DNA of 42,500 bases from Prorocentrum cordatum (lineage: Eukaryota; Sar; Dinophyceae; Prorocentrales; Prorocentraceae), in the NCBI GenBank assembly GCA_963575745.1, contig CAUYUJ010004744.1:1-42500 (forward strand), read 5' to 3'. Positions 17,690 to 27,379 of this stretch are shown here, piece after piece. Below the pieces are notes generated by a model. The model saw nothing but the letters and a program-made list of their open reading frames with translations. It did no database searches and had not been told where the DNA came from. The stretch's first letter is position 1. Every line of letters starts with the position of its first letter. Position numbers and translations under genes: made by a program.

Positions 17690-18875
17690 TAGGAGGCATG
17701 AGGATGGCGGACGATGTAGGACGAGGAGTTGCCTGCAGCGCTTGCGCTAGACGCATCTTGCTTGATCTCAAGCGCACGGCCCCCTGTGGGTGGCGGGCTC
17801 TGGCAATGGGCGCCACTCGGTCCAGGCGTGGGCACGAGGTCCACTGGGGCTCTGTGCCTTGCTCGGCAGTGGACACCACGCGGTACACCCAGAGATGCGC
17901 GCCCGTAGACTGATGGTGAGGGGCCCTCGCCTGCCAGCGTCGTGACTTGCACGGAGGTCTTCGTGGCCTTGCAGGATGTAGGGAAGCCACGTGGCCATCG
18001 CCGGAGAGTTCAGCACGGAGTCCAGCGAGCCTGCCGTCTCGGGATGCTTTGGACGGCACTCGCGGCAGAGTGGTCGCGCCGAGCGAATGTACCATCAGGC
18101 CGTAGGGCCGCGTCATCGGCTTCTACGTGGTCTCAACCTGCCTTGGGGTTGCGAAAGCCATCGTGCTCCACGGCTTGGACGCCTTCCTCGCTTCCCCGTC
18201 GAGCTTTGACCGATAGCGCTGCTCTGATCGCGAGTTGCTGATCGTGACTTGCCTCTTGCCCTCGGAAGTGGCCCTGCCCCCTGTCCTCTACCCGTCTGTT
18301 TGGAGGGGCATTTGCCAGCGTGGCATGCTGCGAGGGAGGCCCATGGAGGCCTCCGACTCCTTTGACCTCACGTGGCAGCTGTCCACCACGAAGGCGGAGA
18401 GGGACATTCTCGACGCCTGTCGGGGTGCTCCACCAGTCCGAGGTGCTCGCTGACATGCGTGGGCGCCTGCACTCGAGAAGGTCACCGTGTGCGCGTCGTC
18501 TCCTCCTCGCTCTCCGCGCGTTGCCAAGGGCAACGCGTGGCACCAGAGCGCAGCGATTGCGCTCAAGGGTGTGGCTCCGATCGTCAAGCCTCTTCGGCGG
18601 CGTGCCGCGCCCAGTGCGCTCGAGAAGCTGGGATCCTGGCTGGACGCGCGACGGTGGTCGTGGACGATTTGGTGCTGCAGAAGTGGGAAGGCCCTGCGCG
18701 CGTTGAGCAGGACCTCGTCTCGTCCGCCAAGGCGGTAGCCAAGAACCCTGCGAAGGTAAAGCTCGAGGTGGTCAGGGCGCCAGAGACGGGGGGGCACAGC
18801 AAACGGGGGCACGGGGAGCGCCGATTTCCACGCTTTGCGATGCCCCCGCTTAGGGGGCCCTGGGCGCCGCAGACG
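17690..18875. other. Non-repetitive block, coding-like on both strands but unresolved
   Basis: This is 1.2 kb without simple repeats, in which all frames are open in pieces. The minus-strand piece near 17700-17900 includes RALEIKQDASSASAAGNSSS. Plus-strand pieces include DSFDLTWQLSTTKAERDI (about 18350) and SAIALKGVAPIVKPLRRRA (about 18550 onward, where my reading may be off by a residue). No frame runs through the block and none is recognisable, so this could be a decayed gene or retroelement, or ordinary GC-rich DNA. I do not assign a product. Confidence 0.35.
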
Positions 18876-19420
18876 GGGAGGAGGAGGGAGGAGGAGGAGG
18901 AGGAGGAGGAGGAGGAGGGAGGAGGAGGAGGAGGAGGGAGGAGGAGGAGGAGGAGGAGGAGGAGGAGGAGGAGGAGGAGGAGGAGGAGGAGGAGGAGGAG
19001 GAGGAGGAGGAGGAGGAGGAGGAGGAGGAGGAGGAGGAGGAGGAGGAGGAGGAGGAGGAGGAGGAGGAGGAGGAGGAGGAGGAGGAGGAGGAGGAGGAGG
19101 ATGGAGGAGGAGGGAGGAGGGAGAGGGAGGAGGGAGGAGGGAGGAGGGAGGGGAGGAGGAGGGAGGAGGGAGGAGGAGGGGAGGAGGGAGGAGGGAGGAG
19201 GAGGAGGGGGGAGGGAGGAGGGAGGAGGGAGGAGGGAGGAGGGAGAGGGAGGGGGAGGAGGGAGGAGGGAGGAGGAGGAGGGAGGAGGGAGGAGGGAGGA
19301 GGAGGAGGGAGGATGGGAGGAGGAGGGGGAGGGAGGGAGGGGAGGAGGAGGAGGGGGGAGGAGGAGGGAGGAGGAGGAGGAGGAGGAGGAGGAGGAGGAG
19401 GAGGAGGAGGGAGGAGGAGG
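18876..19420. repeat. Long GGA / GGGA purine tract (~545 bases)
   Basis: Almost exclusively purine on the plus strand. A pure GGA core spans about 18947-19100, followed by GGAGGGA-type units. Poly-Glu, poly-Arg and poly-Gly frames here are artefacts. Confidence 0.98.
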
Positions 19421-19848
19421 AAGCTCCCGTTTAGCGAAGCCCCCCGTGGCGGAGCCCCGAGGCTGTGGTGATGAAGTCTCGCAGCCCTCGCAAGCGCGCC
19501 AAGGCTCGGAGCCAACGTGCAGCGGAAGCCCTGCAAAGCGCGGCTGGGTCGGAGGTGGACAGACCTCCTACTACCCTGACGCGTCGATTACGGAATTGGC
19601 CGTTTGCGGTTCGCGAGAGGGCGTCGCGGCCGTATTTTTGCGGGTCCAGGTCCGTCGGTTTCGGTCCCAGGCCGTTTCCATTAAGGGGAGGTTTACTAAA
19701 GGGAGGTCTGTCCACCGCCGACGGGGGGCCCCGGCGGCGTGGCGCACGCGCCACCTCTGTGCATTCCTCGCGCCCGAGGCGGGCGGACGGCCTGCTGGGC
19801 CAAGCCGCCTCGCAGCGAGCAGGGCAGAGCTCGCGCCCCTCGGGCTCG
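19421..19848. other. GC-rich stretch without a supported gene
   Basis: Frames are open on both strands but none is convincing. No repeat partner was noticed in the window. Confidence 0.35.
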
Positions 19849-19985
19849 ACGGCGTCTGGGGCTCCGCCGAGGGCGGCGCGCAGCCGCGAGTCCGTCCGCC
19901 GACGCGCCGTGCCGGCGCATCCTGTCTGTCATGTGTGGCGTCACTCGCGCGGGACTGAGCGAGGCGGAGTCGGGGCAGGTCGTTC
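19849..19985 (+). repeat. Dispersed repeat, partner at 34858-34985
   Basis: Both copies contain CCGCGAGTCCGTCCGCCGAC or a close variant, GACGCGCCGTGCC, TCTGTCTGTCATGTG.GGCG, CACTCGCGCGGGA and TGAGCGAGGCGGAGT, in that order. Confidence 0.85.
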
Positions 19986-19989
19986 AGGA

Positions 19990-20135
19990 GGGGAAAGCAC
20001 AAACACACTCAATCGTCCATTCCCAAGAAGATACGGGAAAACATGGGAAGTGGGGGTAAGACGAGAATCCCTTCAACTATGCGAAACTAGGGGACATCCT
20101 GGGATTTGTGTGTATTTATGTGTGTGTCCTTGGCC
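19990..20135 (+). repeat. Dispersed repeat, partner at 5283-5445
   Basis: Contains ACACACTCAATCGTCCATTC, GGGAAAACATGGG, AGAATCCC and GTGTGTATTTATGTGTGTCC, collinear with the other copy. Confidence 0.7.
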
Positions 20136-20289
20136 CATTTAGCCATATGGAAGCAGTGGCTGCAAGAGGCGCACCTGCGCAGCACATGAAGTTGGAGTGC
20201 TTCAGGCTCCTGGAGCTGGGGCCAAGCGAAAGGGCCTCTTTGCGCCGAGTTTCTTGCTGCGCAGGAGCGGCTACGATGTGGGGCCCTTG

Positions 20290-20738
20290 GACGACCGGGC
20301 CAGGACCAGCCGAGGCAAGTTGAACACCACTGAGGTGTGGCCAGGATACTCAGAGAAGCTCCTGGCCAAGAATATTCACCTTTGGAAGCTGGCCCAGGTC
20401 GCCAGGGACACCCGCGCGGACAACGCCCACGGGGCCTTCGTTTCAACCTTGGGTGTTGGCTGCGGCACGGACAAGGGACTCCTCGGGAGGCAGAGACGTG
20501 GCGTTCCCGAATTGGCGAGGAAGTGGCTTGCGCGAGGTAGGTCCTCGTCAAACGGAAGGTGGCCGAGCAGCAGGGAGTGCGGCACTTCCGTGAGGCTGTC
20601 CCGGACGCCGCGCCGTCTGCTGTGCTCGACAGAGATGGACACCCTATAGCAGAGGCGCCTGACATGTCCATCGCACCGACCCGCCTACACTCCCTGACGA
20701 GACCAAGCTGCTTCGGTGCAGGGGCGGCATCGCCGTGA
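20290..20738 (+). pseudogene. Coding-like fragment in two frames, unknown protein
   Basis: Frame 1 (about 20290-20535) reads NTTEVWPGYSEKLLAKNIHL and then WKLAQVARDTRADNAHGAF. Coding character then moves to frame 0, which opens right after a TAG at 20538-20540 and runs to TGA at 20736-20738 (VLVKRKVAEQQGVRHFREAV, then PDAAPSAVLDRDGHPIAEAP). The frame-0 segment has no ATG near its start, but GGTAG|G could serve as a splice acceptor. Both pieces have normal amino-acid diversity and GC-ending codons. It could be two exons, or one gene broken by a frameshift. Family unknown. Confidence 0.35.
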
Positions 20739-20867
20739 GCGCGCTGGTTGAGCGGCTGCCGCTGCCGGGGAGCCACTGCGGCAGCGGCACCGGCCCTCCG
20801 ACGATCTCCTGGCGGGCTCGCAGTCGATCCGGGCAGGCGGGGGCCTGCCCTTCCATGGAGGACGAGC

Positions 20868-20976
20868 CGAAGGAGGAGGAGGAGGAGGAGGAGGAGGAGG
20901 AGGAGGAGGAGGAGGAGGAGGAGGAGGAGGAAGAATAATTGAGAAAAAGAGGAGGAGGAGGAGGAGGAGGAGGAGG

Positions 20977-21019
<43 letters not shown>

Positions 21020-21020
21020 C

Positions 21021-21063
<43 letters not shown>

Positions 21064-21262
21064 CTGCTGCTGATGCTGATGCTGATGATGATGATGATGA
21101 TGATGATGATGCTGCTGATGATGATGATGATGATGATGAGGAGGAGGAGGAGGAGGAGGAGGAGGAGGAGGGAGGAGGATGGAGGGGGGCGAGGAGGAGG
21201 AGAAGGAGGAGGTGGAGGAGGAGGAGGAGGAGGAGGAGGAGGATAAGGAGGAGGAGGGCGGT
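20868..21262. repeat. GGA and ATG triplet arrays in alternation
   Basis: (GGA)n 20872-20930, a short AATAATTGAG break, GGA again to 20978, (ATG)n with GCTGCTGCTGATGCTGATGC at 20979-21137, then GGA to 21262. The triplet types switch at sharp boundaries. Confidence 0.97.
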
Positions 21263-21429
21263 GCTGCCTTGGAGGCGGGGCGGGCGCCGTCGGTCTCGGC
21301 GTGTGGCGTGTCGGCGCCGCTTCCCTCCCCGGAAGACGTCGGTCCTGGGGTGAAGTCGGCTGCGCGCATCGCTCGGGCACCTCTGCGCGGGCCTCTGCAA
21401 AGCATCTCAGAGGAGGAAAAGGCACCCAT

Positions 21430-21580
21430 ACTTCTACCCTTTCCTCGTTTCCCCTTTGTCGGGCCTTCTGGGAGGCCCTCGTCGCCACCGCTGGATTCGT
21501 TTCGAAATCCTGGTCAGAACGCACACCAGGAGAGGTCCAGGGAGTAGCGGTATCGGTACCTTCTGGTTGCCGCAGGGCTG
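21430..21580. repeat. Dispersed repeat, partners at 36616-36770 and 40790-40860
   Basis: Shares CTTCTGGGAGGCCCTCGTCG, CCACCGCTGGATTCG, GAAAT.CTGG.CAGAACGC and GGAGTAGC.GTAT.GGTAC with 36616-36770. Minus-strand translation gives related peptides (here RSDQDFETNPAVATRASQKA; the others GQNFKANPAVATRASQEV and RSDQDLEPNPNAEVKA). That hints at a duplicated exon or a repeat that happens to keep frame. Confidence 0.85.
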
Positions 21581-22786
21581 CCTCCTCTCCCCCAGGCTCG
21601 GTCCCGCCAGCTGACGCGCATACCTCGACGCGTCTTGGGTCGTCCAGGGGGTGATGGGGCCCGGGCGGGCGGCAACTACGTTAGCGACGGCTTCGAGGGC
21701 TGGCGTGTGGCAGCGTGCGCGATGGACACCAAGGCAGAGGGGAGTAGGATGAGGTGGCGGTGGAGGATGCTTTCACTCTAGGGCAGATGGTGCGCTGTGC
21801 TAGCCAGCGGACCCGATAGCCTAGAGACTATGTCTTGAGGCCCCTGTTTATCACAACGCCCAGCCGCGCTGCCAGCAGGAAAAAGACTCTGCCCAGATGG
21901 GACCTCGCCCATGAAAAGCACCCGCGGTGCCACAAGAGCACACGCGGCCGCCAGCGCGGCGGGGCCTGGAAGAAACACGCAGGCCGGCAGCTCAGAACGA
22001 CGCCCCACAGCGCCGCCCTCGCGGCTCAAACAATGCCGCGCTCAGACATCGAGGCCAGCGCCCCCACCTCCACCCTTGGCGACCTGGAGGGCCACCTAGC
22101 CCGAGTAGGCCCGCAGACGGGCTAACGGCGACGTAGGTAACGCCGATGTAGGTTTCGGTCGTGTGGGAACGTGTGGCTCGCGCTTTCCTGCATTTTGTTG
22201 TGCCGTGTTCGCTCGATCCGTTTGCAGATTGGAGATGTAGGAAAGTGTGGTTCGTGATTTCCTACAATCTTTGGTTCCCAGCATCACCGTGAAGCAACAT
22301 CGCCGATAGCCCAGCCTTGGTAGGCACGGGGCCCAGAACCACCCCCACAAGCCCCTTTCCACAGGGAGCCAGGTGGCACGTATCCACGGGCCTCCCCCGA
22401 CCACTAGGTAGTGTGGGGAACCCGGGTGCAGCACACTGGCTTTAGCGGCTTTAGGGCGGCCAGAACCCCAGCGTGCTACTCGTTGCGCACGCTAACCGCC
22501 ACCCGATCCAGGATGGTTTTGGCTTCGCACGGCAGGAGTGACCGAACCGCGACGACCGAGACTGCCCCCACTGGCCGCAACCGGCCAAGAGGAGACAGCC
22601 CACAGAGCCCAGGGCCCAGCCCATCCCACCACGGCGCAGACCCTCAACGGCTGCGACTGCACTCTTTCTTTACTCTTTCTTTCCCCATGGGGCTAACCCA
22701 GGGTGACGACCGGGCAGCTACCTGCCTGTTTGCCTGGCAAGGGGGCCCAGTGACACTGGTGCCATGGTGGTGGAGGACAGGAGGAG
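21581..22786. other. Non-repetitive stretch with one weak ORF candidate
   Basis: Contains the frame annotated at 21835-22125. Elsewhere there are only overlapping short frames. Two related segments near 22180-22270 share a TTCGT.ATTTCCT.CA-like phrase with GTGTGG.TCG, a weak direct repeat. Confidence 0.4.
21835..22125 (+). CDS. Possible small protein, unknown
   Basis: 96 codons, ATG 21835 to TAA 22123-22125. The second half is coding-like, with GC-ending codons and mixed composition (SDIEASAPTSTLGDLEGHLA near the end). The middle is basic (RGRQRGGAWKKHAGR). The opposite strand is also open here, so strand and reality are uncertain. No domain is recognised. Confidence 0.22.
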   Translation: MRPLFITTPSRAASRKKTLPRWDLAHEKHPRCHKSTRGRQRGGAWKKHAGRQLRTTPHSAALAAQTMPRSDIEASAPTSTLGDLEGHLARVGPQTG

Positions 22787-22863
22787 ACCTAGGAGGAGGA
22801 GGAGGAGGAGGAGGAGGAGGAGGAGGAGGAGGAGGAGGAGGAGGAGGAGGAGGAGGAGGAGGA
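22787..22863. repeat. (GGA)n bordering element A on its left
   Basis: About 75 bases of pure GGA, directly abutting CCAGTGCAATCCC. Confidence 0.97.
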
Positions 22864-23510
22864 CCAGTGCAATCCCAAGACTCATCAACGATATTGTAGT
22901 AAACCCTCCCTCCAAGTTCTCTCTTCAGAGGCCCCTACAAGTTTTCATTTTCACATCGTGTCCAAACACCATACCTGGCGCGTTAACTGTGATTCATCCT
23001 TGAAGCTGTAAGCTCTTTAAGCGAATGTGCGCGGCGCTAAGGCGAGAGCCACATCTTAAAAAGGTACCTGCCTCCATTTGTGAATCTCGTGCAATTGTTG
23101 TTTAACAGATGTCTGAGGCGCCAAGGCGAGGGCCACATCTGAGGCGCACCGCCCTCCATCCGTGAATCTCTTGAACAAGTTCAACACGAATGTGCGCGGC
23201 GCGAAGGCGAGAGCCACATTTTGTGAGCGACTCGCCCTTTATCCGTGAAGCTGTTGCAAATTTCAGTCTTAAAGGACGTTCGTGGTGAGGATGTCTCATG
23301 CGACACGCCGGCCCGCCCTACTGACACGCCTCGGTGTGTGGCAGGGAGGTGTTCCTTAGAAGTTTGAAGGTCGGATAGGGATGCGGCATAAAGGAGTGTG
23401 GAACCAATGCTGAATCTGGCGATGCTACCTATCGTAGATAACATCTCCATTTCCACGATTGGCATCACACTGCCATCTTTCCCACGTCCAGAATTTGGAA
23501 CACGAATGGA
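22864..23510 (+). mobile_element. GGA-bordered composite element, copy A (shortened)
   Basis: The left module (CCAGTG.AA.CCCAAGA.TC, ATCAACGAT.TTG, CCCTCCCTCCAAG) is internally deleted relative to copy B. Then come three ~83-bp units (centres near 23026, 23110 and 23191) with the core TGTGCGCGGCG.(T/G)AAGGCG and GAGAGCCACAT. The end module has CGCCGGCCCGCCCTACTGAC and GGCAGGGAGG, then a unique tail to GAATGGAGGAGG, where the next GGA tract starts. It is non-coding: unit spacing is not a multiple of three. Confidence 0.85.
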
Positions 23511-23960
23511 GGAGGAGGAGGAGGAGGAGGAGGAGGAGGAGGAGGAGGAGGAGGATAATGATGATGAGGAGGAGGAGTGTAGGAGAAGGAGGAGGAGGAG
23601 GAGGAGGAGGAGGAGGAGGAGGAGAGGAGGATGAGGGGAGGAGGAGGAGGAGGGTGGAAGGATGAGGGAGGAAGGGAAGGGGGCGGGGGAAAGGGGGATG
23701 GGTGCGGAGACGGCAGGGCGGGGGGGAGGGAGGAGGAAAGATGAAGTTGGGAGGATAAGTGAGGAGGAGACTTGATGAGGGGGGATGGAACCCGGGGAGA
23801 TGAGGAGGGGGCGAGCAGGGGACCTGGAGTGCTCCGAGCGGCGAGGGGAGAGGGCCCTCCCGGAGATTAAACGAGCGCTCCAGGACTGCTCCTGATGGAC
23901 TTCATACCTGTTGTTCAGGAGCCTCTCTTCTTTGAGGGCGGTTTTAGGAGGAGGAGGAGC
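23506..23960. repeat. GGA-rich tract and purine-rich DNA between elements A and E
   Basis: (GGA)n 23508-23552, GATAATGATGATGAGG, GGA to 23655, then GGGGGA-rich purine DNA with sparse pyrimidines to about 23830. Confidence 0.9.
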
Positions 23961-23984
23961 TAGGAGAAGACGAGGAGCAGGAGG

Positions 23985-24115
23985 AGGACCAGCGTACACC
24001 CATCATGCGTTAACGATGCTGCGCTACACTCTCCCATCCAAAGTTCCCTCCTCAGCTATTCCTGCAAGTCGTCATTCCTTTTACAAGAGAAGCCCCATCA
24101 GAATTTCCAGCACCC
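23985..24115 (+). mobile_element. GGA-bordered composite element, fragment E (left module only)
   Basis: After GGAGGAGGA the sequence reads CCAGCGTACACCCATCATGC, GTTAACGATGCTGCG, ACTCTCCCATCCAAAGTTCC and CCTGCAAG, collinear with the first ~90 bases of copies B and D. The rest is not recognisable. Confidence 0.7.
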
Positions 24116-24534
24116 GATGGGCCTGCCCATTGAACATCAGTGACTTCGAATCTTTCTGGCAAGTATCGCGAGGCATGCGGTTCATTGTAGAGTCGTGCGC
24201 GCAGTGCAGCGAGGTGCCCAGCGAGATCCCCGCTTTGTGAAACACGCGGCCGCCGCCCGTTTATGTAGCCGTTGCGCGATGTGACGCTTCTGGTCATGAG
24301 CTTCGAGGAATTCCAAACGGTATCCCCCTTTGGAAAATGAAGCCATTTTGAAAAGGAGCCGTATGGTTATATCAGGATCCATTGTGAAAGGACCCATTTT
24401 GAAAAGGAGATTCCAGCTGGATATGTTACCCGGCTTGAAATGAAGCGAGTTCTGCAGCAAGGACCCCATTTTGTAAAGGAGCCATCCGCCACTCCTGTAT
24501 CGGCGGCGAGCGACGGGGGGGAAGTGACGAAGAG
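24116..24534. other. Spacer with CCATTTTGAAAAGGAG words
   Basis: CCATTTTGAAAAGGAG or close variants occur near 24345, 24395 and 24465. They resemble the CCACATTTTGAAAACGA part of the ~83-bp unit, so this may be a very decayed unit array. No gene. Confidence 0.5.
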
Positions 24535-24637
24535 ATGGCATTCTTAGAATGCGGAAGGACTTCTCAGAACCCCCCGCGGCTTCTGGGAAGTTGTTTGTCT
24601 TTTCGGGGGAGGCTTCGAAAATTGTTGACGCTTCGCG
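24535..24637. repeat. CTTCTnAGAAG-type repeat, left flank of the insert stack
   Basis: Shares CTTCTCAGAA and GGGGGAGGCTTCGAAAA with 4740-4830. It ends in ATTGTTGACGCTTCGC, which matches the left side of the empty site at 27283. Confidence 0.7.
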
Positions 24638-25285
24638 TATCCCCATCAGTCGCGTCCGCGGCCCGTTCGCGACCTCCCGCCGCTGGCGCTTCCGCCTGTG
24701 GCTGTAAAAAAAAAGTATAAAAAAGTATCCCCATCAGTAATACGCACAGGGTGCCATGTGAATGAGTCCGCCGCGTTCTGGGCCTCCTGTGCTCCGTTCC
24801 GCCTCTTTTCCTATTCCCCTGTGCTGCGCCCCTTGTGGCTGCTAGGGTACAGGTTCAGCGTCCGTTGCTGCTCCATTTGCTTGTGCAGTGCCTCCAGGTG
24901 CCCTTGGTCCGCTGGCAGCTGCCCAGTGGTCCCTGCTTGCTTTCTGCCTCTGGCGGCGGGCCGCGTAGCTTCCGCCTGCGCACTCTGCCGCTCTGCTCTC
25001 TTTCTCCCGGCCACTGGTCAGGTTTCCCCACCTGTGGGTCTGGCTTCTGCTCGTTTGTTGTCCAGCCGTGGCAGCTTCTCTACCGCTGGCATTCGCCCAG
25101 TGGTCTTTGCATGGTAATCATCTGGCATTGCGCCCCATTGCCTCATTCCGCCCTCTGGACTTTTCCTTGCGGGCCGCAAATAAAAAAAAATATCCCCATC
25201 AGCAGTAGCTAATTAGGCCGTTACCGCGTCCCGGAACGCTTCTGACTCCGCCTGCGCCTTCGTTTGCGGACGCGACCGAAAAATA
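24638..25285 (+). mobile_element. Stack of three poly(A)-tailed inserts at one target word
   Basis: TATCCCCATC(A/G)G occurs four times: 24638, 24726, 25191 and 25286. Between successive copies lie 88-, 465- and 95-bp units, each ending in an A-rich tail (A9 plus a second short A-run; TA9; GAAAAATA). The first and third units are alike in size. This is the expected pattern for three retroposed sequences inserted at or next to the same target, with a target-site duplication of about 11 bases. A paralogous empty site (27283-27357) continues across the junction. The 465-bp unit is CT-rich and has no convincing ORF. Confidence 0.78.
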
Positions 25286-25406
25286 TATCCCCATCGGCCC
25301 ATCCGGACACGATGCCCAGGAGAGTTGATGTGATCAGGGAGATGGGCGAGCATGCAGAAGCACAGTGGGCGGGGGAAGCCGTCCGGTTCCCCCAAGAGGG
25401 GGAGGG
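25286..25406 (+). repeat. Right flank of the insert stack, paralogous to 27297-27357
   Basis: GCCCATCCGGACACGATGCC, CAGGAGAGTTGATG and TGATCAGGGAGATG align with the 27300 region with few changes. Confidence 0.75.
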
Positions 25407-25428
25407 TGGTGGAGGAGGAGGAGGAGGA
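25407..25428. repeat. Short (GGA)n bordering element B on its left
   Basis: GGTGGTGGA then GGA triplets up to CCAGTG. Confidence 0.9.
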
Positions 25429-26427
25429 CCAGTGTAAGCCCAAGAGTCATCAACGATGTTGGAATACACCCTCCCTCCAAGCTCCCTCCTCACATGCCCC
25501 TACAAGCGTTCATTTCCACTGGGGGAACTGCCTCGTTAGAAGACAACCGTTTGAAGACCCTGAAGCATGCCAAATTTTTTCTAGGGGCTCCGACGCCGCG
25601 GGTCAACCTGACTGTTGCGTCGTGACGATCATGAATCGTGCCAGAACGCCATTCCTGGGAATTCAGCACCGCGAGCCAACGTGACTGTTGCACCCTCATA
25701 ATAATGAATCTGTCCAAAACACCGTTTCTGGTACGTTGACAATTGGAATCCGTGAAGCCCGCGCAGTGCTGAAAAGGAGTATGCGCGGCGCTAAGGCGAG
25801 CGCCACATTTTGAAAACGAGCCACCCTCAATCATGTAAACCCATGCGAATTTGAAAAAGGGAATGTGCGCGGCGCTAAAGCGAACGCCACATTTTGAGAA
25901 GGAACATATTTTTGTGTAAACGAATGTGCGTGGCGCTCAGGCGAGAGCCACATGTCGAAGAAAACCCGCCCTCAATCCGTGAAACCCCTGCACATTTTTA
26001 GAAAGGAATGCGCGCGGCGCTCAGGCGAACGCCATAATTTGAAAAAGGAACCGCCCTTAATCCGTGAAGCTCTTGCAATGTTCAAACCACTGCGCGCGGC
26101 GCTGAGGCGAGAACCACATTCAGAAAACGACAGCGCTTACACTTTCTGTCAAACGGATGTGCGTTGCGCTCAGGCGAAAGCCACATTTTGAAAAACGACC
26201 CGCCCCCAATCTGTGAAGCTCTTGCAAATTCTTAAAACGAATGTGCGCGGCGTTTGGGCTAGAACCACATTTTGAAAACGGCCCGCCCTCCATCCGTGAC
26301 GCGGTTGCCAATGTTTAAGCTTCAGGGTCAGAAGTGGTGAGGAAGCCTCAGGCGAAACGCCCGGCCCGCCCTTTCGACCAGCCTCAGGGTGTGACAGGGA
26401 AAAGTTCTTTATAAGGAACAGGAATGG
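25429..26427 (+). mobile_element. GGA-bordered composite element, copy B (most complete)
   Basis: The left module of about 330 bases carries CCAGTGTAAGCCCAAGAGTC, CAACGATGTTGGAATACACC, GAAGACAACCGTTTGAAGAC, GCATGCCAA and two GTGACTGTTGC or ACTGTTGCGTCGTGA words. Then come seven units with starts near 25782, 25864, 25925, 26009, 26091, 26158 and 26242 (spacings 82, 61, 84, 82, 67, 84). The end module is CCTCAGGCGAAACGCCCGGC, CCGCCC, a CCTCAGGGTGTGACAGGG word, and GGAACAGGAATGGAGGAGG at the border. Non-multiple-of-three spacing rules out a coding repeat. I recognise no known element. Confidence 0.88.
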
Positions 26428-26439
26428 AGGAGGGCGAAG

Positions 26440-26530
26440 AGGAAGAAGGATGAAGAGACAGTGGACAAGGAAAAGGAGGAGAAGGAGGAGGAGGAGGAGG
26501 AGGAGGAGGAGGAGGAGGAGAAGGAGGGGC
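26440..26530. repeat. GGA tract bordering element B on its right
   Basis: GGAAAAGGAGGAGAAGGAGG and pure GGA to about 26522. Confidence 0.95.
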
Positions 26531-26559
26531 ACCTTGGCGAGCCCAGGGTCGTCTTTGAG

Positions 26560-27235
26560 TGTCTTGGATGCCTCGGGCATCCTCTTGAGGCTTCTTGGGG
26601 GTCTCTTGGGAGCTTTTGAGGCTTCCTGGACGCCTCTTGGGCCCGCCTGGGCGCCTCTTGGGGTCCTCTTGGGGCGCTCTTGGGAGCTTGAGGGGCGCTC
26701 TTGGGGCCATCTTGGAGGACATCGATCAAGCATGAAGGGAACTTCAATTAGCCCCCCCCCTTGGGAGCTTCAAGATTCGCCTCCAGGGGCCCTCTTGAGG
26801 CGGCCTTGGAGCGCTCTTGGGCGCTCTTGTGGCCGTCTTGGGGCTCTGTTGGGCCTCTCCTGGGGCCCACCATCTTGGAGCCATCTGGAGGCCTCGGTTG
26901 GCCATCGGAAGCGGAAAGGCGAAAAAGCAACTCACATTGATTTTCCTTTTGTTTTTTGCAAGATTTTGGCCTCTTGGGGAACTCCTTGGAGGTCTCGGAG
27001 GCCTCTGAGAGCCGTCTTGGAGCGTTCTTGGGCTTCTGGGGCGTCTTGGAAGTCATCTTGAGACATCTTGCGCTATCTTGAGCCATCTTGGAGGTCATCT
27101 TGGGCTTTCCGAGGCCCCTTGAAGCCGTCTTGGGCCATCTTGGACGCTCCAGTTACCCGCCGCCCCCCCTTCCAGGTCGAGGGGAAGGGTAGGGGGGAGG
27201 GGTCAACCCTTCCCCGAAGGAGAATAAGGGATTTG
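26560..27235 (+). repeat. TCTTGG-rich block, copy 1
   Basis: TCTTGGG, CTCTTGGGGCC and similar words recur every 10-25 bases. Landmarks (GGGAGCTTCAAGATTC after a C-run; CATCTTGGACGCTC before CCCCCC; then GGGGTCA.CCCTTCCCCG) recur in the same order in the block at 27380-27945. Confidence 0.85.
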
Positions 27236-27282
27236 GAAGAGGAAACTTCCTAAACCACCTACGCCCAAAGGGCTGGTGGGAT

Positions 27283-27360
27283 TATTGACGCTTCGCTCAT
27301 CCCCACCAGCCCATCCTGAAGCAGATCGCCAGGCGAGTTGCCTTGATCAGGGATGTGTAG
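27283..27360 (+). repeat. Empty-site paralogue of the poly(A) insert stack
   Basis: TTGACGCTTCGCTCATCCCC runs directly into ACCAGCCCATCC and GCCAGGCGAGTTG...TGATCAGGGA. This joins without interruption the sequences found left (24624-24637) and right (25286-25344) of the stack. Confidence 0.75.
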
Positions 27361-27379
27361 AATAGTGCAGCGTAACAGC

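Noticed and set aside
16938-18116. 392-codon minus-strand frame
   Set aside because: Joins a GA microsatellite, a GGA tract and part of the unresolved block. It is not one gene.
18372-19958. 528-codon frame
   Set aside because: Carried by the GGA purine tract. Its ends lie in unrelated sequence.
20335-20420. VWPGY peptide recalling a motif of PIWI proteins
   Set aside because: Five residues only. The flanking residues and downstream domains do not match.
25952-26191. ~83-bp units as a zinc-finger-like coding repeat
   Set aside because: Cys-containing peptides appear, but unit spacings (82, 61, 84, 82, 67, 84) are mostly not multiples of three, so no frame is conserved.
25780-26330. ~83-bp units as a CRISPR array
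   Set aside because: The units diverge from each other, have no unique spacers of constant length, and no cas-like genes are near.
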